The translations under genes were made by a program, and so were the position numbers. Shown here in pieces: positions 1 to 7,688 of a stretch of DNA of 39,833 bases. The notes under the pieces were generated by a model. That model had not been told where the DNA came from, ran no database searches, and saw only the letters and a program-made list of their open reading frames with translations. This DNA is from Bacillus solimangrovi (GTDB taxonomy: Bacteria; Bacillota; Bacilli; Bacillales; Bacillaceae_N). Position 1 is the first letter of the stretch. Each line of letters begins with the position of its first letter. The DNA is taken from positions 1 through 39,833 of the forward strand of contig NZ_MJEH01000027.1 of the NCBI RefSeq assembly GCF_001742425.1, read 5' to 3'.

Positions 1-1286
1 TTGAAGCAATTTTTTCAGAAATTGATATTGATCCTCTTATCTATGCTGTATCTAAAAAATCAATTTACGGCGCACCTACGTCTTTAAATTATCCTGCAAT
101 GATTTATGGATGCATTGCCCGTATCCATGAAGGCATTCCAACTATTAAGAAACTTGTTCAACGATTAAAAAATGATCTCATATTTCGTTTGGATTGCGGT
201 TTTCTCTTATCTGATAATGTACCTTCAGAAAGTTCTTTTTCTCGTCTGATTCATCTGCTGTCTAAATCAAATGCCATTGAGAAAAGTCAAAATACACTCG
301 TAAGACAAGCTATTCAAGAAGGTTTTATTAAAGATGATATGGCTGCCGTTGATGTTACTCATTTTGAAGCACGAGATCGAGCGAAAGCTTCAGAGAAAAA
401 AGAACCTATTGAACCTAAAAAACGAGGTCGTAAATCAAAAAAAGAGCGTGAACAATGGCTCAAAGAACAAGTTGAACAAGAAGCAGGAAGGACATTATAT
501 GAGAAAGAAATTGCTCATCAGTTAAGTGCTTCATTAGATGAACTTCGTTCAGAAGTACCACTAACCCCAACCTGGGGTATCAAGAAAAATAGCGAACGAA
601 AAAACGTAGCCTGGTTTGGTTATAAAGCACACTTAGCTGTTGGTACACAGAGCCAGTATATCCTTCAAACGTTGATGTCATCGGCAAGTTTAAGTGATGG
701 AAAAGGAGCTATTCCATTAATAAAAGGGATACATGAGACACTTCATTTAACCATTCGTTATGGATTATTAGATGCTGGATATGATTTTAAAGCGATTTAT
801 CAACAACTACACAACATGAATGCTCAAGGCATTATCGCTTATAACCCTCGCAACGAACAAGAAGTTGAAGGATTTGACGGAAATTTCTCTCCAACCTGTG
901 TTCGTGAACATTCTTATCAATATGATAGTTATGATTCAGCTTATCATAGATTGAAATACACACGACCAAAAGAGTGTAAGGAATGTCCTCTTGCAAATGA
1001 CACACTGTGTCAGAAAGTCTATAAGATAAAACGTCTAGTTGATATACGAAAATATGTAGAACCTGTCCGAGGTTCTCAAAAGTGGAAGACTCTTTATAAA
1101 CAACGAACATCTGTAGAGCGTGTGAATGCTTATCTCAAAGAATATTTTCAACTGAATAATGTACGTCATCGAAGTGGAAAAGTTGCAAAGGTGCATTTTG
1201 ACTTAGTCACGCTTATTTATAATGGAACAAAACTAGCAATTGACCGGATGAACCGAAAGGTGCTACAAAATTCAATAGCTGTATAG
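1..1286 (+). CDS. DDE transposase (IS1182/IS5-like), 5' partial
   Basis: The reading frame is open from position 3 and no start is visible, so the gene begins before the window; the ATG at 99 is internal. The protein has an N-terminal transposase region and a basic linker rich in KKRGRK (about residues 138-145 of the visible part). The catalytic region includes the segment LLDAGYD, a four-cysteine cluster (KECKECPLANDTLC) and a C-terminal SVERVNAYLKEYF block with the terminal acidic residue. This layout fits the DDE_Tnp_1/DUF772 transposases of the IS1182/IS5 type. A second copy with a few substitutions (for example EGFD versus EGFG) lies at the right edge. The visible frame is intact, so it may be active. 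The exact IS family is from memory of the domain layout. Confidence 0.85.
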   Translation, partial: EAIFSEIDIDPLIYAVSKKSIYGAPTSLNYPAMIYGCIARIHEGIPTIKKLVQRLKNDLIFRLDCGFLLSDNVPSESSFSRLIHLLSKSNAIEKSQNTLVRQAIQEGFIKDDMAAVDVTHFEARDRAKASEKKEPIEPKKRGRKSKKEREQWLKEQVEQEAGRTLYEKEIAHQLSASLDELRSEVPLTPTWGIKKNSERKNVAWFGYKAHLAVGTQSQYILQTLMSSASLSDGKGAIPLIKGIHETLHLTIRYGLLDAGYDFKAIYQQLHNMNAQGIIAYNPRNEQEVEGFDGNFSPTCVREHSYQYDSYDSAYHRLKYTRPKECKECPLANDTLCQKVYKIKRLVDIRKYVEPVRGSQKWKTLYKQRTSVERVNAYLKEYFQLNNVRHRSGKVAKVHFDLVTLIYNGTKLAIDRMNRKVLQNSIAV

Positions 1287-1362
1287 ACTCAAAAAAAATC
1301 AAAATTGAAATTCTGGATTTTTAACCTTATTTAGAACGATGCATTATGAAATTGATTCAATT
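1..1362 (+). mobile_element. Insertion sequence, 5'-truncated by window edge
   Basis: This is the 3' part of an insertion sequence carrying a DDE transposase. Its internal boundary can be placed because the same sequence occurs inverted at 39269-39833. After the transposase stop, both copies share a tail ending in GAAATTGATTCAATT, and similarity stops there (1362 on the left, 39269 on the right). The outer end lies outside the window, so terminal repeats and target duplication cannot be read. The transposase 3' end faces the interior of the window. Confidence 0.8.
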
Positions 1363-1743
1363 GGTTATAATTTATAAAAAACTAGATTTTAACTAATAAA
1401 CAAAGAAAATATTAGTTATAATGATGCCATAACAGTTATAATGCAAGAATATGCATTAAAGTCAAAATCAATAAAATGTCCCACATCATAACGTCTTGTA
1501 CTATATGTTATATCTACTATCAGAAGATCACTACTAGTACTTTCTACAGTAGTTAGAGAGTCGATGGCCTATAATCCCGTTAATATTAATTTCTTTTTTT
1601 AATATTAAAATTTTTCTCGCTCAAACTCCTCGATTAGTACTGATCAAAAATTGAGCAACCTCCATTTAGAACGATCAAAAGATTTCTTCCCCTTCTAGAT
1701 AAAAAACATATAACCGCTCAATTTTTGTGGTATAGCATAACAA

Positions 1744-1851
1744 ATAGAGCTTACTAAACAAGATTTTGATGCAGTAACAACTCAAAACTTATTGTGTCAT
1801 GAATCCTTTACACCAACACAAATCTATTCACATATCCAACGAGAAACGTAA
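1744..1851 (+). pseudogene. Tyrosine recombinase C-terminal remnant
   Basis: The open frame encodes a short tail containing VTTQNLLCHESFTPTQIYSH, followed by a few residues and TAA. It resembles the XerC/XerD/integrase C-terminus, where a glycine-histidine-rich loop is followed by S-x-T-x-x-Y and the catalytic tyrosine (LLGHxSxxTTQIYTH). The glycine of LLGH is replaced by cysteine and nothing upstream in frame is convincing. I infer a degraded integrase or recombinase next to an insertion sequence. The match is short, so confidence is moderate. Confidence 0.5.
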
Positions 1852-2014
1852 TAAAAACAATCCATTTGTTAAATTAAGGAATTTCTTTCGAATAAATTTA
1901 TTAACATAATATATTTATGTCAAACTTATTTTTATGTCAATATAATGACTCATTCATATATGGACATAAATTTATCACTAACTTTTGTATTACAACAGTT
2001 TCTAATATGCTAGC

Positions 2015-2045
2015 ATGATATATCATACTCACTTCTGAGTATACT
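2015..2045 (+). promoter_or_regulatory. Inverted repeats over a possible -10 box
   Basis: Two adjacent dyads lie 70-100 bases before the phosphatase start: ATGATATATCAT (2015-2026), and ATACTCA/TGAGTAT with a 4-base loop (2025-2042). The second overlaps TATACT (2040-2045), a reasonable -10 hexamer. The -35 is weak. An operator controlling the HAD/dehydrogenase pair is plausible but unproven. Confidence 0.3.
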
Positions 2046-2112
2046 ATTGTCAAAGCATCAATTTTAGTTTTTGAACACCCAGAATTTATTTTAACTAACG
2101 GAGGAAAAACAA

Positions 2113-2766
2113 ATGAAAAAATGGGCTTTTGTATCAGATTTTGATGGAACAATTTCTAAAAAAGACTTTTATCACATCGTTATTGAAAAATATTTTCAGC
2201 AAGGTGAAGAACTACGTAAGCAATGGAAGGCTGGAGAAATAAAGGACATTGATTTCCTTTCGACTGTTTTTACATCCATTCATAAAGAAGAACAGCAAAT
2301 TATCGATGATATTCTTAATATTCCAATCGATGAATACGTTCCTGCTTTTATAAAACATGTTCAACAAAGTGGCGGAGATTTTTACGTTTTAAGTGCTGGA
2401 ACTGACTATTACATCAAACACATATTGGAAAAATTCAACATAACAGATGTAAAAGTATTCTCTAATAAAGGTTACTACCATGAAAATAATGTCCACTTGG
2501 ATATTGATCCAAATCATAAACACTATTCTGAAAGATATGGGATAGATAAATCAAAAGTTATTAAAGAATTAAAAGAACAATATGAAGAAGTTTATTTTGC
2601 TGGAGATAGCGAACCTGATTCTCACCCTGCTGTATTTGCAGACGTTACTTTCGCAAAAGATAGCTTGCAGGATTTATTAAGAGAAAGAGACATTCCTTTC
2701 GTAGCTGTAGAGGCATTCACTGAAATTGAGAAATATTTAGTGGAAAAAGGATTGATCACTTCATGA
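2113..2766 (+). CDS. MtnX-like HAD-IB family phosphatase
   Basis: The protein has 217 residues. The nucleophile motif is at the N-terminus, SDFDGTIS (D9 and D11), followed by VLSAGTDYYI (motif II region), a conserved lysine in DKSKVI, and FAGDSEPDSH (motif IV, Mg2+ ligands). These are the hallmarks of the HAD subclass IB that includes MtnX (a phosphatase of methionine salvage) and phosphoserine phosphatases. No other methionine-salvage gene is nearby, so an mtnX assignment is not justified. The start has a strong ribosome site (GGAGG, 8 bases before ATG). Its stop overlaps the ATG of the next gene (ATGA), so the two are translationally coupled. The overlap suggests that the phosphatase acts on a product or substrate of the neighbouring dehydrogenase; this is inference. 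Confidence 0.8.
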   Translation: MKKWAFVSDFDGTISKKDFYHIVIEKYFQQGEELRKQWKAGEIKDIDFLSTVFTSIHKEEQQIIDDILNIPIDEYVPAFIKHVQQSGGDFYVLSAGTDYYIKHILEKFNITDVKVFSNKGYYHENNVHLDIDPNHKHYSERYGIDKSKVIKELKEQYEEVYFAGDSEPDSHPAVFADVTFAKDSLQDLLRERDIPFVAVEAFTEIEKYLVEKGLITS

Positions 2767-3821
2767 TCAATCCTGTTACTTCTGTACCTATCCCTGCAAT
2801 TTTAGAAATAAGTAAAGGAGCTACACTTCATCTAGAGCATATTTTACAGAAGCACGGATTTAATAACGGGTTAATACTTTTCGATAGCTTCACCTATCAT
2901 GCATATAAACAGAACCTTCAACAATCTCTTAAAAGTGTAAAGATGGATATGGTAATGCTTCCAGGAGATTTAGACATTTCAGCGTTAATCAAAACTGCTT
3001 TCGAATTGCAGCATTATGAAGTAATCTTAGCTATGGGTGGCGGCACGATAATTGACTACGGGAAGTATATTGCGTTTTCGAAAAGAATTCCATTCATCAG
3101 TATACCAACTTCAGCTTCTAATGATGGGTTCGCAAGCAGTAATTGTTCTCTTCAAGTAAATAAAAGGAAAACAACAGTACCAGCAAAAATTCCGTATGGC
3201 ATTATCACTGATTTACAAATCATTGAAAAAGCACCTCAAAAATTTATTTTAGCTGGTATCGGAGATTTAATGTCGAATATTACTGCTTTATATGATTGGG
3301 AGTTTGAAGAAAAACACGGAGTTAGTTCTGTTAATGCATTCGCTTCAATGCTTAGCAAAAAAGCAGTTAACAGCTTTATACGTACACCAATGAACGATTT
3401 AAGTTGTTTAATTTTATTAAAAGAACTTGTGAGTTCACTCACAATGGGTGGTATCTCAACAGCAATAAGTGGTAATAGTGCACCAATAAGCGGTTCTGAA
3501 CACCTAATATCTCATGCACTTGACAAAACTTCTTCCTCACCCCAAATGCATGGAATTCAAGTCGGTATCGCTACTTATATTATGGCCAATGTTCAAAATC
3601 ATCGAGCCGAACGAATGACTAAAGTATTTACTCGAACAGGTTTTTTTGATTATGTGAAAACATTAAATTTAGATAAGGAAGAATATCGACATGCCATCAA
3701 TGTCGCACCATCAATAAAACCAAATAGATATACATACTTACACGATGAAGTGTACCAGCAAAAAGCATTACAGTTCCTTGAGGAAGATCCCATGCTGCAA
3801 GAAATTTTCAGCAGTGAATAG
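2763..3821 (+). CDS. Glycerol-1-phosphate dehydrogenase-like (AraM/EgsA family)
   Basis: The protein has 352 residues of the iron/zinc-dependent alcohol dehydrogenase / dehydroquinate-synthase-like fold. Visible marks are the nucleotide-binding turn AMGGGTIIDYGKY (about residues 90-102), IPTSASNDGFASS (about 117-129), TTVPAKIPYGIITD and AGIGDLMSN, and metal-ligand histidines in GSEHLISHALD and in MHGIQVG. This arrangement matches sn-glycerol-1-phosphate dehydrogenase, which reduces dihydroxyacetone phosphate to G1P. In Bacillus that product feeds PcrB-made prenyl-glyceryl lipids. Length is close to family members (about 350-395). It is translated from an ATG overlapping the phosphatase stop. 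The substrate could also be another phosphorylated ketone, since some residues (GGGTIIDYGKY rather than the usual GSGTINDITKY) deviate. Confidence 0.7.
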   Translation: MINPVTSVPIPAILEISKGATLHLEHILQKHGFNNGLILFDSFTYHAYKQNLQQSLKSVKMDMVMLPGDLDISALIKTAFELQHYEVILAMGGGTIIDYGKYIAFSKRIPFISIPTSASNDGFASSNCSLQVNKRKTTVPAKIPYGIITDLQIIEKAPQKFILAGIGDLMSNITALYDWEFEEKHGVSSVNAFASMLSKKAVNSFIRTPMNDLSCLILLKELVSSLTMGGISTAISGNSAPISGSEHLISHALDKTSSSPQMHGIQVGIATYIMANVQNHRAERMTKVFTRTGFFDYVKTLNLDKEEYRHAINVAPSIKPNRYTYLHDEVYQQKALQFLEEDPMLQEIFSSE

Positions 3822-4279
3822 CTCTTGCTATTTACTGCTTTCCTCTTAATGGTACATATATTTTCCCTTTCTCATCTATCATAATCCTTCTAGAGTATAA
3901 CAAGAAATACTTCAAGTACTTATCTCTTAGCTTGAAGAAATGACGTTCATATCTATATTCATCCATACATGAAATAACAGTAAATAAATGAGCCTCTCTT
4001 TAGTTTACATAATAATATTATGGGCATTAGTTGTTAGTATAGGTGCACAAATGGTTCGATATATAATAACTAAATGCTGACTTTACGACTAAGCTCATCT
4101 CCCAAAATCACTAACAAATAAGTGAAAAATAACTAAGTAATGTTTATAGTAGTGCTTTTTTCATGCATCTAAGGTATAATAAATCATTATCTTTCTATTA
4201 CATAGTAGACAATTTGTCGCTGTTAACTACTAAATTTACTTGTTAAAAGCATATAAACATCGAAGAAAGGGTGATGAAC
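3822..4279. other. Intergenic region with ORF fragments
   Basis: About 450 bases between the dehydrogenase and the DUF2225 gene. It holds a short minus-strand frame (3832-3966), described separately, and a TATAAT box at 4175-4180 about 100 bases upstream of the DUF2225 start, without a good -35. No RNA gene or full-length CDS was recognised. Confidence 0.5.
3832..3966 (-). pseudogene. Short unrecognised ORF or gene fragment
   Basis: A minus-strand frame of 44 codons from ATG runs to a stop 11 bases past the convergent dehydrogenase stop. The frame stays open 11 more codons upstream (to about 3999). The peptide is charged and aromatic, with KLRDKYLKYF and an end reading KGKIYVPLRGKQ, and has the look of real coding sequence. 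However, no ribosome site precedes the ATG, and a stop lies just upstream of the open stretch. I read it as the 3' end of a decayed gene. It could instead be a small gene with a weak start. Confidence 0.35.
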
Positions 4280-5065
4280 TTGCCTGAATTAAACCCTTTA
4301 TATGATAAGCATTACACATGCCCAGTATGTGATTTTGAGTTTGTAACAAAGAAAGTACGCTCTCGGTTTATTCAAGCTGTCTCTTTAGAATCGGACTTTT
4401 ATTCTGATTACAAAGATGAAAACATTAGTCCCCTACTTTATCACGTGAACATCTGTTATTCATGTGGATATGCATTTGCTGATGAAGCAAATCGCTACTT
4501 TTTACCAGGGACAAAGGAATTAATAATGAAAAGAATCACACAAAATTGGCGTGGGCAAACCCATTACAGCAAAGAGCGCTCAGCAAAAGAAGCAATTGAA
4601 GCTTACATTCTTGCAATTTTTGCTGGATCTATTAGAAAGGAAAAACCGATCGTGATGGCTGGATTATATTTACGATTGGCTTGGATGTATCGCAAACAAA
4701 ACAATGAACAAAAAGAAAAAGAATGTATTAATTATGCTCTAAAATCCTATGAGGACAGTTATTATCAAGGTGATTATAAAGATGCAAAATTATCTCTCAC
4801 TCGAATGTTATATTTAATGGGAGCTCTCTATAAGGAACTTGGAAACCCAAACAAAGCGGTGTTTTATTTTTCAAAAGTTATCCAGCTCAAAGACAAAGTT
4901 ATTGAGAAACGTATTATTGAATTAGCACGTGATCAATGGATGGAAATGCGCCAAGAAATAAAGATACAAAGAGCTAAAGAAAAAGCAAATAAGCAATCAA
5001 TTGAACCACCAAACAATAATAAAAAACTTCGAATTAACTTTCAATCAAAAAAAGCATCCACATAA
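4280..5065 (+). CDS. DUF2225 family protein
   Basis: The protein has 261 residues from the chosen TTG start. Two CxxC knuckles in the N-terminal third (YTCPVCDFEF near residue 11, ICYSCGYAF near residue 58) suggest a zinc site. The rest is helical with TPR-like repeats (EAYILAIFAG, YLRLAWMYRKQNNEQKEKEC, LMGALYKELGNPNKAVFYF). This is the architecture of the Firmicutes DUF2225 family, whose function is unknown. Three starts are possible: GTG 4271, ATG 4274 and TTG 4280. The ribosome site AAAGGGTGAT spans the first two, so only TTG 4280 has normal spacing. The gene ends in a hairpin terminator that overlaps its last codons. Confidence 0.75.
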   Translation: MPELNPLYDKHYTCPVCDFEFVTKKVRSRFIQAVSLESDFYSDYKDENISPLLYHVNICYSCGYAFADEANRYFLPGTKELIMKRITQNWRGQTHYSKERSAKEAIEAYILAIFAGSIRKEKPIVMAGLYLRLAWMYRKQNNEQKEKECINYALKSYEDSYYQGDYKDAKLSLTRMLYLMGALYKELGNPNKAVFYFSKVIQLKDKVIEKRIIELARDQWMEMRQEIKIQRAKEKANKQSIEPPNNNKKLRINFQSKKAST

Positions 5066-5101
5066 CACTTACATTCTCCAAAGTTATGTGGTGCTTTTTA
5101 A
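5049..5101 (+). terminator. Rho-independent terminator after DUF2225 gene
   Basis: The arms AGCATCCACATAAC and GTTATGTGGTGCT pair around an 18-base loop and are followed by TTTTT. The 5' arm lies inside the last codons of the gene. Confidence 0.75.
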
Positions 5102-5294
5102 CTTTATTGGATTATTCTATAGAACTGAAATTACCACAACTCCTCCGTTAGCTTTGAGAAAAATGAACAACTTCATTTGTTAACATAATGCAATTATGGT
5201 TATCCAATATTCAAATAATATTCGTATTATTCAGATAATATATTGTATTTAAGGATTACAATTAAAGGAGACTAATAAAGGAAGGAGGATTTAT

Positions 5295-5462
5295 ATGGAT
5301 GAGAGTAAATGGGTATTTCGCACTTTCGTTACGTATGATGATACCAATCTATTAAATCTTGAAATTTATGAGACCGAAGAACATGAACAAACTAACAATC
5401 CTCCATACAAAAGAATTCATACGTTTGATGAGCTTATTTCTCTATTTGAACAGTTCCATTAA
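5295..5462 (+). CDS. Small hypothetical protein (55 aa)
   Basis: The ATG at 5295 follows an excellent ribosome site (GGAAGGAGGA, 6 bases away). The peptide is acidic and soluble, with no signal peptide or membrane segment. It begins MDESKWVFRTFVTYDD and ends DELISLFEQFH. I do not recognise the family. It stands alone between two terminators, so it is probably monocistronic. Confidence 0.6.
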   Translation: MDESKWVFRTFVTYDDTNLLNLEIYETEEHEQTNNPPYKRIHTFDELISLFEQFH

Positions 5463-5586
5463 ATGTGTTAAGCAATTATACAAACATATTATCCTTTTCC
5501 CGCATCCTACATGAAGCCAGTTCAAATTTATAAATGTAGAGAAACACAGATGTTGATTATAGGAACAAACTATACTCGATAATGAA

Positions 5587-5633
5587 CAAAAACATCAATA
5601 ACAGGCTATATTGTAGTCTGTTATTGATGTTTT
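5587..5633 (+). terminator. Long perfect hairpin terminator
   Basis: The 16-base arms AAAACATCAATAACAG and CTGTTATTGATGTTTT pair perfectly around a 13-base loop. It lies 125 bases after the 55-aa gene and 110 bases before the 3' end of the convergent UDG-like gene, and may act in both directions. Confidence 0.6.
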
Positions 5634-5743
5634 ATTGTGAATATACTAGTTCCCTACTCATCGTTAATTTAAGGATTAGAGTTTGATAACAGATTAATAG
5701 AATGGCTTCTTCTACACTTACAGATCAATGTAACACGGTATTC

Positions 5744-6403
5744 TCATTTGATATCTTTAATTTGGTTTATTTCATGATAGCTTTTTATTACTTTGTCAAT
5801 TACATTCTTATAACGTTCTCTACTCCATGAGTTATACGAAGGGTGTGGTACTTCCTCAATTGTTTTCCAATTTCTGTCCTTATCGATTTTTTGTGCTAAT
5901 CTAAAAAATTTCTGCGCAAATCGTCCACACGGAATCAAAATACATGACTCACTTTCAACATTTCTTAACCTTTTTAAGAAATGTTCTAGGATGAGAGTTT
6001 GCACTTCATTATAAGTTTCGTTTTTAAACCTTTCTTTATGATTTGCAGTTCTTATCTCTTCAATAATATCAAACATTGGAAGGTAAGATTCGATGTCATC
6101 TTTTTGATAAGCTGTCCTTTGCATCGGTATTTGGCAAATATTCATTAATCCAACTTTCCCAATCTCATTATGAATACCTTCATTTAAGTGAGCTTTCACA
6201 ATCAATCCGAGCGGCTGTTTACACTCGTTTCCCAGCAGTTGTTTTGTCATCGTAATACCTGAAGCACCTGCAACTGGGACACCATGTTTCACTTCTTGCA
6301 CATGTGGAGATTCTAATATAAATATAATAGATGCATTCGTCATATTTGCATCAGGTACTAAATATTGTTCTGATAGTTCATTCATCATCTCTGTAAATAA
6401 CAT
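5744..6403 (-). CDS. Divergent uracil-DNA glycosylase-fold protein
   Basis: The predicted protein has 219 residues. Motifs of the UDG superfamily appear in order: FILESPHVQEVKHGVPVAGA (compare the family 4/5 pattern E-x-P-x3-E-x3-G-x-P-F-x-G-x-x-G), GLMNICQIPMQR (TN-x-x-K-x-R-P-like segment), ILIPCGRFAQ (G-x-x-A turn) and VPHPSYNSW (the HPS loop that contacts DNA). The usual catalytic positions are altered (ESPH instead of EAPG), and no iron-sulfur cysteine set like that of family 4 is seen, so the base specificity is unknown. The frame is open upstream to a TTG at 6532, but that lacks a ribosome site. The ATG at 6403 has GAGG 9 bases before it and was chosen. It is convergent with the upstream 55-aa gene. 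Confidence 0.55.
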   Translation of the reverse strand: MLFTEMMNELSEQYLVPDANMTNASIIFILESPHVQEVKHGVPVAGASGITMTKQLLGNECKQPLGLIVKAHLNEGIHNEIGKVGLMNICQIPMQRTAYQKDDIESYLPMFDIIEEIRTANHKERFKNETYNEVQTLILEHFLKRLRNVESESCILIPCGRFAQKFFRLAQKIDKDRNWKTIEEVPHPSYNSWSRERYKNVIDKVIKSYHEINQIKDIK

Positions 6404-6649
6404 AAACTCTCGCCTCGTTTCAGCCTTAACTATAACATTTATTTTTCCATTACATTTTGTCACGAATAAATAAAATGTGCAAAGTTGGTATTTGCTTCGA
6501 TTTTCAAATATACTCAAACCATCTTCGTACAAATATGAAAGATTTATTTGTAATTGCTTTTTATAAGAACAGTTGATACAGTAAATATGATTTATTAAGT
6601 ATTCAAGAAGATTTTTTTAGAAAGTTCAATTGGTTAGGAGTGTTTATGG

Positions 6650-6841
6650 GTGGCTGATGAATTGCAAAAGATAGTAGAACAACTTGCTTCTGGAGAAATG
6701 TTGACGTATGAAGTAGAGAAGCAACAAACGACTAGCTTTTTTGAAATAATCCGAGTAAGAGAAGATTTCAAGCATTTCAGAGGACAAGCAAAAAAAGGTG
6801 GAAATGTAGTCTATCAATATTTAAATGAACCTCGTTCATAA
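6650..6841 (+). CDS. Small conserved-looking hypothetical protein (63 aa)
   Basis: The GTG start at 6650 has TAGGAG 9 bases upstream; an overlapping ATG at 6646 leads to a stop after two codons. The peptide starts MADELQKIVEQLASGEM and continues with a basic segment REDFKHFRGQAKKGG and VVYQYL. No membrane segment is present. I believe similar short proteins exist in other Bacillus genomes but cannot name a function. A terminator follows at once. Confidence 0.6.
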   Translation: MADELQKIVEQLASGEMLTYEVEKQQTTSFFEIIRVREDFKHFRGQAKKGGNVVYQYLNEPRS

Positions 6842-6847
6842 TCAATA

Positions 6848-6884
6848 TGCAGCAATCCATCTGGAATGCTGCATGTTTTTTCTA
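6848..6884 (+). terminator. Rho-independent terminator
   Basis: ATGCAGCA pairs with TGCTGCAT around a 12-base loop, followed by GTTTTTT. It ends the 63-aa gene. Confidence 0.75.
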
Positions 6885-7582
6885 AGTACGATCTACAAAG
6901 TACTATTGAGAGACTTCAGTTAAAATAGCTCTAAATCTATTATCAAATATTCTTTCTATCGATTTTTTTAATGAAGAAAGGAAAGAAACCCAAACAGTAT
7001 CTTCTCACCTTGAAAGTAACAGTAATGAAATAACTAGCTTCATAGGAAAAACAGCCTACGTTTCCGAATAAACGACTTCAGCTGTAACAAATATTAAAAA
7101 AGATTTTCAAGTAAAAGTATAAGAAACATTATCTTAAATGAACATATTAATGAATTCGTTAGTTCTTTCCATTTTAAATTTTTTTATAACGCTTCTCTTT
7201 AATTTTTTGTGACTAGTTTTCTAAATCAATTGATCAATGTATTGGAAAGAACGACTCAATTAGAATTAATGAAGATTAGAAGCTAAATCTCTTACTATAT
7301 ATATAGTAGAGATTAGCTTCTTTTTTTACTTATTGAACATATTATGTATTCAAAAATAAAATGAACTTTCTAACTATAGAAGCTTTTATATATATCTCTC
7401 TAATAGTTTGTTTAACGAATAAGGGTATTATAAGTACTTATTCATACGAGTGATATTACAAAAATCCTCTCCCCTTCCATTCCTGTTGACACCAAATTAA
7501 AGATATCTAGATTTTTACAATTAAGCAAATATAATGTCTAGTACCTTTAAAAAACGAATTAAATAAATCTTTTTAAACAAAA
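6885..7582. other. Gene-free stretch with eroded coding traces
   Basis: About 700 bases without an intact gene. Around 6958-7075 the plus strand reads as a broken hydrophilic, coiled-coil-like peptide (fragments SSHLESNSNEITSFIGKTA and TTSAVTNIKKDFQ), with stops and frame changes. Near 7140-7180 another frame gives NEHINEFVSSF. The look is that of the signalling end of a chemoreceptor-like protein, but this is a weak impression. A strong terminator at 7278-7327 has no live gene in front of it, which supports the idea of a dead gene. The rest holds no recognisable feature. Confidence 0.35.
7278..7327 (+). terminator. Strong hairpin terminator without intact gene
   Basis: AGAAGCTAA(A)TCTCTTACTAT pairs with ATAGTAGAGATTAGCTTCT, followed by TTTTTT. 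The nearest upstream coding sequence is only a remnant. Confidence 0.7.
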
Positions 7583-7665
7583 TGAAATTTTTTATTCAAA
7601 ATAACTAAATAACAAGTTATAATGAAACAAATATTTCAATAACAATAAAATGAAATATATTATTC
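7583..7665 (+). promoter_or_regulatory. Three RpiR-type operator-like repeats
   Basis: Three related dyads lie in front of the aminomutase-like gene: TGAAATTTTTTATTCA (7583-7598), TGAAACAAATATTTCA (7623-7638, outer TGAAA/TTTCA exact) and TGAAATATATTATTC (7651-7665). Spacing is about 40 and 28 bases. Dyads of the form TGAAA-N-TTTCA are used by several RpiR/MurR-family repressors, and this operon encodes an RpiR-type regulator. The first two sites flank and overlap the promoter, as expected for autoregulation. Confidence 0.5.
7595..7623 (+). promoter_or_regulatory. Promoter of aminomutase-like/rpiR operon
   Basis: TTCAAA (7595-7600) is followed after 17 bases by a perfect TATAAT (7618-7623). 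The -35 is inside the first operator-like dyad and the -10 touches the second. Confidence 0.55.
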
Positions 7666-7688
7666 TGTTTTAAAGAGGTGTAATAAAC

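Larger units (their letters stand above)
1363..2112. other. Intergenic region, mostly decayed DNA
   Basis: This stretch of about 750 A/T-rich bases between the insertion sequence and the HAD phosphatase has no intact gene. It contains a recombinase tail remnant (1744-1851) and a cluster of inverted repeats just upstream of the phosphatase (2015-2045). I see nothing else supportable. Confidence 0.6.

Noticed and set aside
1662-1676. Second occurrence of TTTAGAACGAT, as near the insertion sequence end (1330)
   Set aside because: Only 11 bases match and the flanks differ; too short to call another element end.
3988-4080. 30-codon hydrophobic ORF (MSLSLVYIIILWALVVSIG) on the plus strand
   Set aside because: No ribosome site before the ATG and it overlaps the upstream end of the minus-strand fragment; it could be chance in A/T-rich DNA.
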